The translations under genes were made by a program, and so were the position numbers. A stretch of DNA of 64,000 nt, taken from Bacteroides ihuae (GTDB taxonomy: Bacteria > Bacteroidota > Bacteroidia > Bacteroidales > Bacteroidaceae). Below the pieces are notes generated by a model. The model had not been told where the DNA came from and ran no database searches. It saw only the letters and a program-made list of their open reading frames with translations. The stretch covers positions 868,001 to 932,000 of the forward strand of contig NZ_FNVX01000004.1 of the NCBI RefSeq assembly GCF_900104585.1, written 5' to 3'. Positions 17,917 through 27,022 of this stretch are shown one piece after another. Numbering within the stretch: position 1 is the first letter of the stretch; the number at the start of each line of letters is the position of its first letter.

Positions 17917-18711
17917 ATGAAACAATATCTGGAGCTACTCGACAGAGTACTGAAAGAAGGAGTAAAAAAAAACGATCGCACTGGGACTGGCACTATTAGT
18001 GTCTTCGGCCATCAAATGCGCTTCAACCTTAGTGAAGGATTCCCTTGCCTCACAACTAAAAAACTTCACCTGAAATCCATCATATACGAACTTTTATGGT
18101 TTCTAAAAGGAGATACGAACATACAATATCTACAAGAGAATGGCGTACGCATATGGAACGAATGGGCAGATGAGAATGGAGACTTAGGACATATTTATGG
18201 TCACCAATGGCGATCTTGGCCAGATTACAAAGGAGGAAATATTGATCAGATAACAGAAGTAGTAAACACACTCAGAAACAACCCGGACTCTCGCCGCATT
18301 ATTGTGAGTGCTTGGAATGTCGCTGATCTAAGCAATATGAATCTTCCTCCATGCCACATACTATTCCAATTTTATGTGGCTAATGGTCGACTAAGCATGC
18401 AACTTTACCAACGTAGTGCGGATATCTTTCTAGGTGTACCATTCAATATTGCTTCTTACGCTTTGTTGCTCCAGATGATGGCGCAAGTAAGCGGGCTAGA
18501 AGCAGGTGATTTTGTGCATACGCTAGGGGATGCCCATATCTACTTAAATCATCTGGAACAAGTAGAATTACAATTAGCCCGTGAGCCTCGGCCATTACCA
18601 CAAATGAAAATTAATCCGGAAGTAAAGAACATCTTTGATTTTAATTACGAGGATTTTGAGTTGGTCAACTATAATCCGCACCCACACATTGCCGGAAAAG
18701 TATCTATTTAA
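17917..18711 (+). CDS. thyA: Thymidylate synthase
   Basis: ThyA methylates dUMP to dTMP using methylene-tetrahydrofolate, leaving dihydrofolate. The 264-residue length equals that of E. coli ThyA. The catalytic cysteine is Cys146 in [12 protein letters not shown], and the folate and dUMP contacts [18 protein letters not shown] and HIYLNHLEQ are present. It begins with its own promoter box and is followed after 10 bases by folA, which regenerates tetrahydrofolate, the classic paired arrangement. Confidence 0.98.
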   Translation: MKQYLELLDRVLKEGVKKNDRTGTGTISVFGHQMRFNLSEGFPCLTTKKLHLKSIIYELLWFLKGDTNIQYLQENGVRIWNEWADENGDLGHIYGHQWRSWPDYKGGNIDQITEVVNTLRNNPDSRRIIVSAWNVADLSNMNLPPCHILFQFYVANGRLSMQLYQRSADIFLGVPFNIASYALLLQMMAQVSGLEAGDFVHTLGDAHIYLNHLEQVELQLAREPRPLPQMKINPEVKNIFDFNYEDFELVNYNPHPHIAGKVSI

Positions 18712-18721
18712 ATCTTATTTC

Positions 18722-19216
18722 ATGAGTAAAATAGCAATCATAGTAGCTGTAGACAGCAAACTGGCCATCGGATTTCAAAACAAACTGTTATTCTGGTTAC
18801 CCAACGACTTAAAACGCTTCAAAGCATTGACTACTGGGAATACGATCATTATGGGACGAAAAACTTTTGAGTCGCTCCCGAATGGCGCTCTTCCAAATAG
18901 AAGAAATATTGTCATCTCTACTAACTCGGAACTACAATATGCGGATGCAGAAGTATTTCCTTCACTTGACGCAGCAATAAAAAATAGCCACGACGATAGA
19001 CCCATTTACATCATAGGCGGAGAAAGCATCTATCGACAGGCATTGCCTATAGCCGATGAACTTTACATCACCGAAATAAATAATAAAGCGAATGAAGCGG
19101 ATGCCTTTTTTCCTACAATAGACCTTGATATATGGCATGAAAAAAGCAGAGAAAATCATCCTGCGGATGAAAAACATCTCTGCCCATATTCTTTCGTAAA
19201 CTATATCAGAAGATAA
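18722..19216 (+). CDS. folA: Dihydrofolate reductase
   Basis: DHFR reduces the dihydrofolate produced by ThyA back to tetrahydrofolate. The 164-residue protein shows the N-terminal IVAVDSKLAIGFQNKLLFWLPNDLKRFKAL in two overlapping parts (WLPNDLKRFK at residues about 27-36), TTGNTIIMGRKTFESLP, and the NADPH-binding IIGGESIYRQAL. I use the ATG at 18722; the longer frame would overlap thyA by 77 bases. It is translated with thyA. It ends just one base before the 3' end of the convergent Lrp gene. Confidence 0.96.
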   Translation: MSKIAIIVAVDSKLAIGFQNKLLFWLPNDLKRFKALTTGNTIIMGRKTFESLPNGALPNRRNIVISTNSELQYADAEVFPSLDAAIKNSHDDRPIYIIGGESIYRQALPIADELYITEINNKANEADAFFPTIDLDIWHEKSRENHPADEKHLCPYSFVNYIRR

Positions 19217-19217
19217 A

Positions 19218-19694
19218 TCAATCTTCTTCCAAATCAACCATAATAGGCATCTGCCTCTTAATGGCCTCATGAAAAGAAACAAGTGTTTCTGTACGTGCCA
19301 AACCTAATGGTTGCAATTTATCATGTATTATACTCAATAAATGATGGTTGTTCTTCGCATAGATCTTGATAAACATGTCATATTGCCCAGTAGTAAAATG
19401 GCATTCAACTACCTCTGGAATATTTTCGAGTGCTTTAGTCACAGAATCAAAAGATTCGGGATCTTTTAAATAAAGTCCAATATAAGCACACGTCTCGTAA
19501 CCAATCTTCTCTGGATCGATAACGTATTCTGAGCCTTTCAGTATACCCAAATTAGTAAGTTTCTGTATGCGCTGGTGAATTGCTGCACCAGATACATTAC
19601 AAGCTCTAGCAACCTCCAAAAAAGGAATACGAGCATTCCCGGCAATCAATTTTAGAATCTGTTCATCCAAAGAATCCAATTGATGATGTCCCAT
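19218..19694 (-). CDS. Lrp/AsnC family transcriptional regulator
   Basis: A 158-residue regulator with an N-terminal HTH (DEQILKLIAGNARIPFLEVA, then GAAIHQRIQKLTNLGIL at about residues 32-48) and a C-terminal RAM ligand-binding domain (IGLYLKDPESFDSVTKAL; GQYDMFIKIYAKN). Family members bind amino acids and control amino acid metabolism, often autogenously. No target gene is evident from the neighbours. It is monocistronic with its own TAACTTTG box upstream. Confidence 0.93.
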   Translation of the reverse strand: MGHHQLDSLDEQILKLIAGNARIPFLEVARACNVSGAAIHQRIQKLTNLGILKGSEYVIDPEKIGYETCAYIGLYLKDPESFDSVTKALENIPEVVECHFTTGQYDMFIKIYAKNNHHLLSIIHDKLQPLGLARTETLVSFHEAIKRQMPIMVDLEED

Positions 19695-19754
19695 TTAAAT
19701 CAAGTTATATAAGTGAATATAAAAAATACATTGCATTTTTTCGCAATGAATATG

Positions 19755-19762
19755 CAAAGTTA
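19755..19762 (-). promoter_or_regulatory. Bacteroides-type -7 box (TAACTTTG)
   Basis: The minus strand reads TAACTTTG about 60 bases ahead of the Lrp/AsnC start at 19694, leaving a long leader. Confidence 0.45.
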
Positions 19763-19880
19763 ATCAAAATTCTAGCAATAAATAATACAATCTATTACTT
19801 TTATTTGCTAAAACGAAATAATTCAATACAACTCATAAAATCTCAAGCGACATACATTCTCACGAATCAATATTATGTTC

Positions 19881-19888
19881 TATCTTTG
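19881..19888 (+). promoter_or_regulatory. Bacteroides-type -7 box (TATCTTTG)
   Basis: TATCTTTG lies 24 bases before the M64 peptidase ATG at 19913. Confidence 0.5.
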
Positions 19889-19912
19889 CAAGAACATTAA
19901 TCACTTATAAAG

Positions 19913-21190
19913 ATGAAACTAATAGCAACAATTATCGCATTACTATTCTCTATACCTTTCATAAATGCTCAAAATTTCGCAGATTATTTCACCAATAAAA
20001 GTCTAAGAGTTGATTACATCTTTACCGGTAGCGCTAGCAATCAAGCTATTTCGCTGGATGAATTATCGCAACTACCCTCGTGGGCTGGTAGAAAACAGCA
20101 TTTAGCACAACTCCCACTAGAAGGAAATGGGCAAATCACAATGAGAGATTTAAAGAGCAAAGAATGCATTTATAAAACATCTTTTTCCTCACTATTTCAA
20201 GAATGGCTATCGACCGAAGAAGCTAAAACAACACCCAAAGGCTTCGAAAACACATTCATACTTCCCTACCCTCTTCACAGCGTAGAGATAGAGATTACAT
20301 TGCTCGACACCCATCACAACATTACAGCTTCAATGACACACATTGTAGACCCTAGCGATATATTAATTAAAGAGAAAGGGCTATCTCACATAACTCCCCA
20401 TAAGTACATCATTAAAAGTGGTGATGAGCAGGAGTGCATAGATATAGCTATATTAGCCGAAGGATACAGCCTTTCAGAAATGGACCTCTTTTATCAAGAT
20501 GCTGAAACAGCATGCGAAAGCCTCTTCTCACATGAACCATTTAAAACAATGAAAGGCCGATTTAATGTTGTAGCCGTGGCTAGCCCTTCGGCGGACAGTG
20601 GTGTAAGTGCCCCTAAATTGAAGCAATGGAGAAACACAGCATTCCAATCTCACTTCGATACATTCTATTCTGATAGATACTTAACTACTAATCGCTTAAA
20701 AGCAATACATGATGCTTTGGCTGGGATTCCTTACGAACATATTATAATATTAGCGAATACGGATCAATATGGTGGAGGAGGCATTTATAACGCCTTTACA
20801 TTAACGACTGCTCATCATAAAATGTTTCGTCCTGTAGTAGTCCATGAATTTGGGCATAGCTTTGGAGGATTAGCCGACGAATATTTCTACGATGAAGATG
20901 TAATGAACGATACCTATCCACTTAATGTAGAACCTTGGGAGCCCAATATAAGTACACGAATAAATCTCTCTTCCAAATGGGAAGACATGCTAAAGCAAAA
21001 GACTTCAATACCAACCCCAGTGTCAGAAAAGGTAAAATATCCTATTGGAGTTTATGAAGGAGGTGGCTATTCAGCGAAAGGGATTTATCGCCCTGCGTAT
21101 GACTGCCGCATGCGTACAAATGAATATGCTAATTTTTGTCCGGTTTGCCAACGAGCTTTACAAAGGATCATAGAATTCTACACTGAATAA
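19913..21190 (+). CDS. Peptidase M64 family secreted metallopeptidase
   Basis: A 425-residue secreted protein: signal peptide ending at INAQ, an N-terminal beta-rich domain (residues about 20-150), and a C-terminal M64 metallopeptidase domain. The zinc motif is HEFGHSFGGLADEY (first His at residue 311), i.e. HExxH followed by an Asp/Glu ligand downstream. The family includes an IgA-cleaving enzyme of Clostridium ramosum, but most Bacteroides members have no known substrate. C-terminal cysteines (DCRMR, FCPVCQ) may form a disulfide. It is followed 26 bases later by an acetyltransferase. Confidence 0.92.
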   Translation: MKLIATIIALLFSIPFINAQNFADYFTNKSLRVDYIFTGSASNQAISLDELSQLPSWAGRKQHLAQLPLEGNGQITMRDLKSKECIYKTSFSSLFQEWLSTEEAKTTPKGFENTFILPYPLHSVEIEITLLDTHHNITASMTHIVDPSDILIKEKGLSHITPHKYIIKSGDEQECIDIAILAEGYSLSEMDLFYQDAETACESLFSHEPFKTMKGRFNVVAVASPSADSGVSAPKLKQWRNTAFQSHFDTFYSDRYLTTNRLKAIHDALAGIPYEHIIILANTDQYGGGGIYNAFTLTTAHHKMFRPVVVHEFGHSFGGLADEYFYDEDVMNDTYPLNVEPWEPNISTRINLSSKWEDMLKQKTSIPTPVSEKVKYPIGVYEGGGYSAKGIYRPAYDCRMRTNEYANFCPVCQRALQRIIEFYTE

Positions 21191-21216
21191 AATTATTTTG
21201 CAAAAGAATAAAAAAA

Positions 21217-21750
21217 ATGATTGAAATAGCACGCATAAAAACTACAGACGTTGAGAAGTATAATTATATGGAAAATCTTCTTGTCGAATCATTTCCTCGT
21301 GAAGAGTATCGAGAATTAGATGAATTACGAAAATATACAGACAATTACTCAAACTTCCATAACAACATTATTATAAATGAACGTATCTCAATAGGGCTTA
21401 TTACATTCTGGAATTTCGGAAATTTCTCTTATATAGAACACTTTGCAATAGATCCACAACAAAGAAATGGAGGTTATGGAAAAAAAGTATTAAGCCATCT
21501 ATGCACGCAGCTAAACTGCCCCATTGTTCTGGAAGTAGAACAGCCTATTACAGAAATAGCAAAGCGAAGAATAAATTTCTATGAGAAAATAAAATTCACA
21601 ATATGGGATAGAGAATATTACCAACCAGCTTATAGAATAGAAGACTCTTCGATACCTATGTACCTAATGGAATATGGGAATTTGGATGGTGAAATTGATC
21701 CAATTGAAGTTAGAAAAATCATCCATCATCAAGTATACGGTATTAAATAA
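21217..21750 (+). CDS. GNAT family N-acetyltransferase
   Basis: A 177-residue acetyltransferase-like protein. The acetyl-CoA-binding motif A is visible as IDPQQRNGGYGKKVLSHL (Q/RxxGxG/A type), preceded by a beta strand ending in YIEHFAI. The C-terminal part (NFYEKIKFTIWDREYYQPAY) matches the usual GNAT fold end. The substrate is unknown. It is likely co-transcribed with the M64 peptidase, and transcription ends at the hairpin 21749-21787. Confidence 0.87.
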   Translation: MIEIARIKTTDVEKYNYMENLLVESFPREEYRELDELRKYTDNYSNFHNNIIINERISIGLITFWNFGNFSYIEHFAIDPQQRNGGYGKKVLSHLCTQLNCPIVLEVEQPITEIAKRRINFYEKIKFTIWDREYYQPAYRIEDSSIPMYLMEYGNLDGEIDPIEVRKIIHHQVYGIK

Positions 21751-21787
21751 AAAGAGAGGCTATCCTGATCGAATAGCCTCTCTTTTT
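21749..21787. terminator. Bidirectional terminator
   Basis: A perfect 15-bp inverted repeat (21749-21763 with 21773-21787, 9-base loop) with A and T tracts at both ends. It separates the convergent acetyltransferase and exbD genes. Confidence 0.88.
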
Positions 21788-21805
21788 ATTTAAAATATTA
21801 GCCAA

Positions 21806-22270
21806 TTACTGACGCGGCTGCGCAGAATAGTTAATTTTCAATGCATAAGCCTGTCGAAGAGCTTGTTTGATATCTGTTACAATACCCATCTTCGTTTCTT
21901 GATCAATCTTCAATGACACAGTCATAAAAGGTTGGTCTTGCTCTTTCATACTAGATCTCTCCTGCGTTATATAATCCTGAATCTGTGAGATTTCAGCATA
22001 ACTATCGTTCAACTGAATACGACTTTCAGAACCAAGTTTTTTCCTGAATTCTTCCGTAGGTTTACCTACATAGATAAACGTTACAAGAGACTTTTTTTCA
22101 AGTTTTTCTAACTCAGTACCTGTCGGAACTTTAAATTCGACTTTAAGTGTTACTTCACGCATTGTTGTTACAATCATGAAGAAAAACAATAAAGTAAAAA
22201 TAAGGTCAGGTAAAGAAGAAGTATTCAACGCAGGCATGCCACGCTTTCCTGTTTTATTAAACTTTCCCAT
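21806..22270 (-). CDS. exbD: ExbD/TolR family protein (short)
   Basis: A 154-residue ExbD/TolR protein: a short cytoplasmic N-terminus, one membrane helix (LPDLIFTLLFFFMIVTTM, about residues 20-38, with the conserved Asp near its start), and a periplasmic domain. It is part of the proton-driven ExbB-ExbD complex that energises TonB-dependent receptors. Its start overlaps the stop of the upstream ExbD by one base (TAATG), so they are coupled. It is the last gene of the exbB-x-exbD-exbD unit. Confidence 0.92.
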   Translation of the reverse strand: MGKFNKTGKRGMPALNTSSLPDLIFTLLFFFMIVTTMREVTLKVEFKVPTGTELEKLEKKSLVTFIYVGKPTEEFRKKLGSESRIQLNDSYAEISQIQDYITQERSSMKEQDQPFMTVSLKIDQETKMGIVTDIKQALRQAYALKINYSAQPRQ

Positions 22271-22863
22271 TACTTCTTTCCTCCTCCATAGTTTTTAGGT
22301 TCAGCCTCAGATATTTTCTGAGGATAGATCTCACGAATCGCTTTTTGTTGCTCTTCGTTCAAATCAGCATAATTTTTCTGCCATTTTTCTTGAGCCTTTT
22401 CATTTCTCAATTCATTATAGGCAGCCACTAACTCATTCTGAACGTCAATATAAGCCTGATATCTAGAGTTACGGTCATTTTGCAAAGAAATTACATGCTT
22501 CTCTGTAATCATCACATTTCCAAAGAAAGGTATATCTTTAGAATATTTTTCTGGTAATGATTCATCATTATAAGTATTAGCAATAAAATCTTTGGCCTTT
22601 TGTCTCAACTGCTTAACATTAATATAGTCTTTCCCGCACATCAACTGATCTTGGAAGTTCAGATAGACAACGAGCACATTACGTTCCTTCACAATAACAT
22701 CATCTTGTTTCTTATCTTTTTCAGGAGGAGGAGGCAAACGCCTAGCCAACCCTCTATCAGTATCCATAGATGTTGTAATCAAGAAGAAGATAAGCAACAA
22801 GAAAGCAATATCCGCCGTAGAACTTGAGTTTATCTCAGGTACACCTTTTTTTTCTTTTGCCAT
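22270..22863 (-). CDS. exbD: ExbD/TolR family protein (long)
   Basis: A 197-residue ExbD/TolR protein with one N-terminal membrane helix (TADIAFLLLIFFLITTSM, about residues 16-33, Asp conserved), then LARRLPPPPEKDK and a periplasmic domain. A charged insert of about 40 residues in the periplasmic part (EKYSKDIPFFGN through AAYNELRNEKAQ) distinguishes it from the shorter ExbD that follows. Two unlike ExbD copies with one ExbB are common in Bacteroidetes. It likely works with the ExbB encoded upstream in energising a TonB protein. Confidence 0.9.
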   Translation of the reverse strand: MAKEKKGVPEINSSSTADIAFLLLIFFLITTSMDTDRGLARRLPPPPEKDKKQDDVIVKERNVLVVYLNFQDQLMCGKDYINVKQLRQKAKDFIANTYNDESLPEKYSKDIPFFGNVMITEKHVISLQNDRNSRYQAYIDVQNELVAAYNELRNEKAQEKWQKNYADLNEEQQKAIREIYPQKISEAEPKNYGGGKK

Positions 22864-22883
22864 TTTTATATGCTTTCTCTTAA

Positions 22884-23354
22884 TTATTTCAATTTCTTAG
22901 CAACTCCAAAACCAAATATTAATAGTATTAGGAGAGCCATCATTATATAAATGGTATACAAGAACATATCGGTTATCTTTAACCAAAATGCTACATTATC
23001 TGCACCGCTATATCCTGGCATAGATAAAGGTTGAGCATCACCAATACTCCACGAAACGATCAAAACGCCCATTAATATAACGATACCAAATAAAGATTTT
23101 ATTGCATCCTTAGGAGAATGAATAAAGTTCATTGCAAATTGATATATTGCTGCCACAAGTGTTATAACTATAGTAGCACTTAATAGAGCATACACCCAGT
23201 AAATCAAAGAGTCAGTATATACTGGCTGTGACATATCGGGTACAATAGGGTTAAGATCTTCTCCACCCAAGAAGAATAAGCCCACTATTACCAACGTAAT
23301 AGCTAGTATTACGTAAAGTACCGAGCTGGAAATTTTTTGAATCTTAATTTTCAT
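22884..23354 (-). CDS. Small multi-pass membrane protein between exbB and exbD
   Basis: A 156-residue protein with four predicted membrane helices (about residues 10-30, 50-72, 82-105 and 128-150) and no motif I recognise. It lies between exbB and exbD with 12- and 20-base gaps, so it is in the same transcript. Similar small membrane proteins occur in Bacteroidales ExbB/ExbD clusters. It may be an accessory subunit of the proton channel; this rests on context only. Confidence 0.8.
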   Translation of the reverse strand: MKIKIQKISSSVLYVILAITLVIVGLFFLGGEDLNPIVPDMSQPVYTDSLIYWVYALLSATIVITLVAAIYQFAMNFIHSPKDAIKSLFGIVILMGVLIVSWSIGDAQPLSMPGYSGADNVAFWLKITDMFLYTIYIMMALLILLIFGFGVAKKLK

Positions 23355-23366
23355 ATCTCGGATTAA

Positions 23367-24170
23367 TTATTTTTTGTATTTCAGATTGTATTTAATAACC
23401 ATATCAAGTAATGTAATAGAAGAATCTTCCATATCACTTGTTAAAGCTTCAATTTTTGAAAGAATATAGTTATAGAAAAGTTGAAGAATCAAAGCAACAA
23501 TCAAACCAAAAATGGTAGTGATCAAAGCCACTTTCATACCTCCAGCAACAACTGTAGGAGAAATGTCACCCACCTGTTGGATTTTATCAAACGCTTGTAC
23601 CATACCAATTACTGTACCTAAGAACCCTAAAGATGGAGCCATGGCAATAAATAAGGTAATCCAAGAACATCCTTTTTCCAGATAACCAGCTTGAACGCCA
23701 CCATAAGATACAACCGATTTCTCCACAACATCAATTCCTTGATCAACTCTCAGCAAGCCTTGATAGAAAATAGATGCAATAGGTCCTCTGGTGTTACGAC
23801 AAACATCTTTAGCAGCCTCAACATCTCCTTTTTCCAAAGCAGCCTCAACAGCTAAGATTAACTTCTTCGAGTTAACTTCAGCTAAGCTTAAATAAATAAT
23901 TCTTTCAATACAGAAAGCCAAACCAATAACTAAAGCAATAGCAACGAAACTCATAAAGAATGCAGAACCTTCGATAAATTTAACCTTAAGTTCTTTATGA
24001 ATTCCACCTTCTGCAGGAGCTGTAGTTGGTGTTGCATCAGCTGCAGCAGCTGGCTGATCAACAGCAGGAGTAGCTTGTTCTGCTGCAGGAGCATCTTGTG
24101 CTTGAGCAAATTGAATTGAGCCAAATGCAATGACTCCAATCACGGCAAGAATTAAAGATAATCTTTTCAT
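23367..24170 (-). CDS. exbB: MotA/TolQ/ExbB proton channel protein
   Basis: A 267-residue ExbB/TolQ protein. It has an N-terminal hydrophobic segment ending at AQAQ that looks like a signal peptide, then an Ala/Pro/Gln/Thr-rich stretch (residues about 25-55), then the core: a membrane helix (FFMSFVAIALVIGLAFCIE), and two C-terminal helices with the conserved GTVIGMVQAF and AGGMKVALITTIFGLIVAL. Proton flow through ExbB-ExbD powers TonB. It heads the minus-strand exbB-x-exbD-exbD unit. The periplasmic low-complexity N-terminus is typical of Bacteroidetes. Confidence 0.93.
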   Translation of the reverse strand: MKRLSLILAVIGVIAFGSIQFAQAQDAPAAEQATPAVDQPAAAADATPTTAPAEGGIHKELKVKFIEGSAFFMSFVAIALVIGLAFCIERIIYLSLAEVNSKKLILAVEAALEKGDVEAAKDVCRNTRGPIASIFYQGLLRVDQGIDVVEKSVVSYGGVQAGYLEKGCSWITLFIAMAPSLGFLGTVIGMVQAFDKIQQVGDISPTVVAGGMKVALITTIFGLIVALILQLFYNYILSKIEALTSDMEDSSITLLDMVIKYNLKYKK

Positions 24171-24252
24171 TGTGTGTCTAATTTTTAAAATTAATTTAAT
24201 TATTATATTTACTTATATTCTGTCTTTCTATCACTATCTATCACAAACCTTG

Positions 24253-24340
24253 CGGAGAGAGCGGGATTCGAACCCGCGATGCACTTTAGGCGCATACACG
24301 CTTTCCAGGCGTGCCTCTTCAGCCACTCGAGCACCTCTCC
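24253..24340 (-). tRNA. tRNA-Ser (GGA)
   Basis: The minus strand reads an 88-base class II tRNA. The acceptor stem GGAGAGG pairs with TCTCTCC (last pair G-T), the anticodon loop is CTGGAAA with anticodon GGA, there is a long variable arm, and the T arm is GCGGG-TTCGAAT-CCCGC. The discriminator is G; CCA is not encoded. It decodes UCC/UCU. Any plus-strand protein frame across 24253-24340 is spurious. Confidence 0.97.
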
Positions 24341-24505
24341 TAGTAATTATATCTTCAAAAAATTAAGTCAAATCTATAAATCTAGGAATCTACAGATCAT
24401 TATAATTACAAATGTATTCTTTTTTTTCTTTTTTCATAGCATCATCTCTTTTTAATCTTAAATAAAATACCAAAATTAATAAACTTTAAAATCTGGCTTA
24501 ATTTA

Positions 24506-25276
24506 TTAGCGTATTCCAAACATTCTTATTACGTTTTCCGACGTTTGAGCAGCCACGATTTCCGGACACAATTGATAGACTTCCGCTACCTTGGCTAGGA
24601 CATCTTTGAGAAAAGCACTTTCATTTCTTTTTCCACGATGCGGTACTGGAGCCAAATAAGGTGAATCGGTTTCCAGAATGATGCGCTCCAAAGGAATCGT
24701 CTTTAGGGTATCTGGCAAAAATGATTTTTTGAAAGTTATCACCCCATTAATACCAAACATAAAGTTCCCTAGCTCCATAATTAGTTCAGCCTCTTCAATC
24801 GTCCCCATAAAACTATGAAAGACACCCGTCAAAGCAGAGTTTTTATATTTGCTCAGAACATTATAAATATAGTCAAAGGCCTCTCGACAATGTATAACAA
24901 TAGGCAAATGATATTCTAAAGCAAGTTGCACTTGCCGTTCGAATACGACTAACTGTTGTTCTAAATACGTTTTGTCCCAATACAAATCAATTCCTATTTC
25001 GCCTATTGCAATAAAAGAAGAATGCATATTTAGATTCTCAATCACAACATTAAGTTCCTGTTCATACCTTTCACCAACACTAGTAGGATGTAATCCAATC
25101 ATAGGAAAACAATACCCTTTATACATATCACAAGTTGCCAGCATACTTTCAATAGTAGTACTATCAATATTGGGCATCAAAATATGGGAGATGCCAGCAA
25201 TACGTGCTCTCTCAATTACCTGCGGCAAATCAACAAGAAACTCTTCTAAAAACAAATGTGAATGTGAATCAATCAT
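24506..25276 (-). CDS. TatD family metal-dependent hydrolase
   Basis: A 256-residue TatD-type hydrolase, a TIM-barrel enzyme with DNase or phosphodiesterase activity. It begins MIDSHSHLF (HxH metal motif), and later shows GEIGIDLYWD, VIHCREA, HSFMG and the metal ligand in ETDSPYLAPVPHRGKRN. I place the start at the ATG at 25276, just before the metal motif; the ATG at 25297 would overlap the upstream gene by 29 bases. It overlaps that gene's end by eight bases, so the two are coupled. The physiological substrate is unclear. Confidence 0.93.
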   Translation of the reverse strand: MIDSHSHLFLEEFLVDLPQVIERARIAGISHILMPNIDSTTIESMLATCDMYKGYCFPMIGLHPTSVGERYEQELNVVIENLNMHSSFIAIGEIGIDLYWDKTYLEQQLVVFERQVQLALEYHLPIVIHCREAFDYIYNVLSKYKNSALTGVFHSFMGTIEEAELIMELGNFMFGINGVITFKKSFLPDTLKTIPLERIILETDSPYLAPVPHRGKRNESAFLKDVLAKVAEVYQLCPEIVAAQTSENVIRMFGIR

Positions 25277-25991
25277 CTTCATCGGGCAAATCTTCAATAG
25301 CTTTTTCTCCTATACGATAATAATAAACAATCCCATATTCACGACATTTATCCAATCGTACCTCGTTAGGCTGCAATTCTTCATATCTTGCCTCTACCTG
25401 ATTCCAAATATCCAATATAATCTCATCAGCTTTCGGCCTCATAGAAGCGAGTTTATCAAGACTACGAGAAGTCAAGGCCTGCAGATTTTTCTGCCGTTCA
25501 TACCCTTCAAGAAAAATATCATAATGTACTTTAACTTTAGCAATAGTAGGATTATAAATAGGGATGCCTCCTTGAGAAGTCCTTTGCATCTCTCCCTTAA
25601 TGATCTTACTTCCCCACTCAACAATTGAAAGCTCACTCATTAAATCAGGAACATTAGAGGCATCTGCGGGCAAACCATACATTTCTTTATACGCAGTTTT
25701 TATCTCAGAACGGAGTACTGAAAGATTGAGGACTTGAATAAAATGGGAAACATACAAACGCGCCATCTTCACATTCACCAAATGTTTACGACTCCCTTTT
25801 GCCTGATTTACATAACATTCTCTATAGTAAGAGTGCGCTGTTTGAAATTTCCCCAAAAAGCTATGCGCTTCAGAAAGCGTTTTCAAAGAGATAACCAAAT
25901 TAGACATACTCCACATATTTCCTTTATCAACAGCCGATTTCAAAGCTCGAATTCGAGCTTGATCTGTATTAGGTAATCGTCTATAGGGCAT
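25269..25991 (-). CDS. Uncharacterised helical protein
   Basis: A 240-residue soluble protein, mostly alpha-helical and rich in charged residues. It has no signal peptide, no membrane segment and no motif I recognise. The early segment (AHSFLGKFQTAHSYYREC, about residues 42-59) has the look of a TPR-like helical pair, but I cannot confirm one. It sits between the polyprenyl synthase (24 bases upstream) and TatD (8-base overlap) on the same strand, so it is probably one operon. I recall no defined function for such Bacteroidales proteins. Confidence 0.78.
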   Translation of the reverse strand: MPYRRLPNTDQARIRALKSAVDKGNMWSMSNLVISLKTLSEAHSFLGKFQTAHSYYRECYVNQAKGSRKHLVNVKMARLYVSHFIQVLNLSVLRSEIKTAYKEMYGLPADASNVPDLMSELSIVEWGSKIIKGEMQRTSQGGIPIYNPTIAKVKVHYDIFLEGYERQKNLQALTSRSLDKLASMRPKADEIILDIWNQVEARYEELQPNEVRLDKCREYGIVYYYRIGEKAIEDLPDEDD

Positions 25992-26015
25992 ATCATTAAT
26001 CTTTTTTAAGTAGGC

Positions 26016-26990
26016 CTAAATTTCTCGGAGCATTAAAGCATGAATCAATTTTTCTAAGACTTCTCTTCTGTCAGCAGTAAGAGTAATCTTGTCTAAGTTA
26101 TCCAAAGCCTTCTGATAATATAAATGCATTTTTTCTTCGCAAAAGCGCATAACTCCTAACTCGTCATATATATTCTTAATAGCAACAATTTTTTCTTCGG
26201 GGATGAATGCGGTAGCATTTATCCATTTATTCAGTTCTAAAGACTGATTATCATTTACCATCTGTAGAGATTTTATAAGCAGATAAGTTTTCTTATTACA
26301 AAGAATATCTCCCCCTAGTTTCTTTCCAAAAACAATAGGATCTCCATATACATCCAAAAGATCATCTTTCAACTGAAAAGCCAGACCCGTATAGAGGCCC
26401 ACATTGTATAAAAGATCCGAATCCTTTTTAGGTGCACCACCAAGAATAGCACCGATTTTTAAACTAGCGGCAAGCAGCACAGCAGTCTTCAAGCTAATCA
26501 TTTCAATATAATCATCTTCAGTCACATTATTACGCAACTCAAAATCCATGTCTAATTGTTGGCCTTCGCATATCTGCAGTGCAGTAGATGAGAATAAATC
26601 TAAGATTTCATTCAAGTATGCAGAGTGACTACTACAAATATGTTGGTATGACAACACCAACATAGCATCGCCTGATAATATGGCTGTATTATCATCCCAA
26701 ACCCGATGAACGGTCTTTTTGCCGCGCCTTACATCAGCCCGATCCATCAGGTCATCATGCAAGAGCGTATAATTATGATACATTTCAATTCCTGTAGCAC
26801 AAGGAAGAATATCCGAAATATCATCTTTATATAAATTATAAGCCATCATCATAAGAACCGGACGTATGCGTTTCCCTCCTACAGCTAATACATATTTAAT
26901 TGGTTCATATAAATTATGCGGTGCCCGATCATATTTCAATTCTGACAGATAAGTATTAATAAGATTAAGTAATTGAGGAGCTGTAAACAT
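26016..26990 (-). CDS. Polyprenyl diphosphate synthase
   Basis: A 324-residue trans-isoprenyl diphosphate synthase that extends allylic diphosphates with isopentenyl diphosphate. It carries the first Asp-rich motif LLHDDLMDRADVRRG (DDxxD, about residue 81), GGKRIRP near the N-terminus, and the second motif FQLKDDLLDVYGD (DDxxD, about residue 210). The product chain length cannot be read safely. It would supply isoprenoid for menaquinone, where MenA (3334-4230) attaches the tail, or for other lipid carriers. It is the first gene of the operon with the unknown protein and TatD. Confidence 0.92.
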   Translation of the reverse strand: MFTAPQLLNLINTYLSELKYDRAPHNLYEPIKYVLAVGGKRIRPVLMMMAYNLYKDDISDILPCATGIEMYHNYTLLHDDLMDRADVRRGKKTVHRVWDDNTAILSGDAMLVLSYQHICSSHSAYLNEILDLFSSTALQICEGQQLDMDFELRNNVTEDDYIEMISLKTAVLLAASLKIGAILGGAPKKDSDLLYNVGLYTGLAFQLKDDLLDVYGDPIVFGKKLGGDILCNKKTYLLIKSLQMVNDNQSLELNKWINATAFIPEEKIVAIKNIYDELGVMRFCEEKMHLYYQKALDNLDKITLTADRREVLEKLIHALMLREI

Positions 26991-27022
26991 TATAGTAGAT
27001 AAAGTTAAGAACGGTATTTATT

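Noticed and set aside
24130..24366. Open reading frame of 78 codons on the plus strand
   Set aside because: Most of it is the antisense translation of tRNA-Ser (24253-24340); the peptide (SRRASSATRAP-type) is a well-known artefact of such frames.
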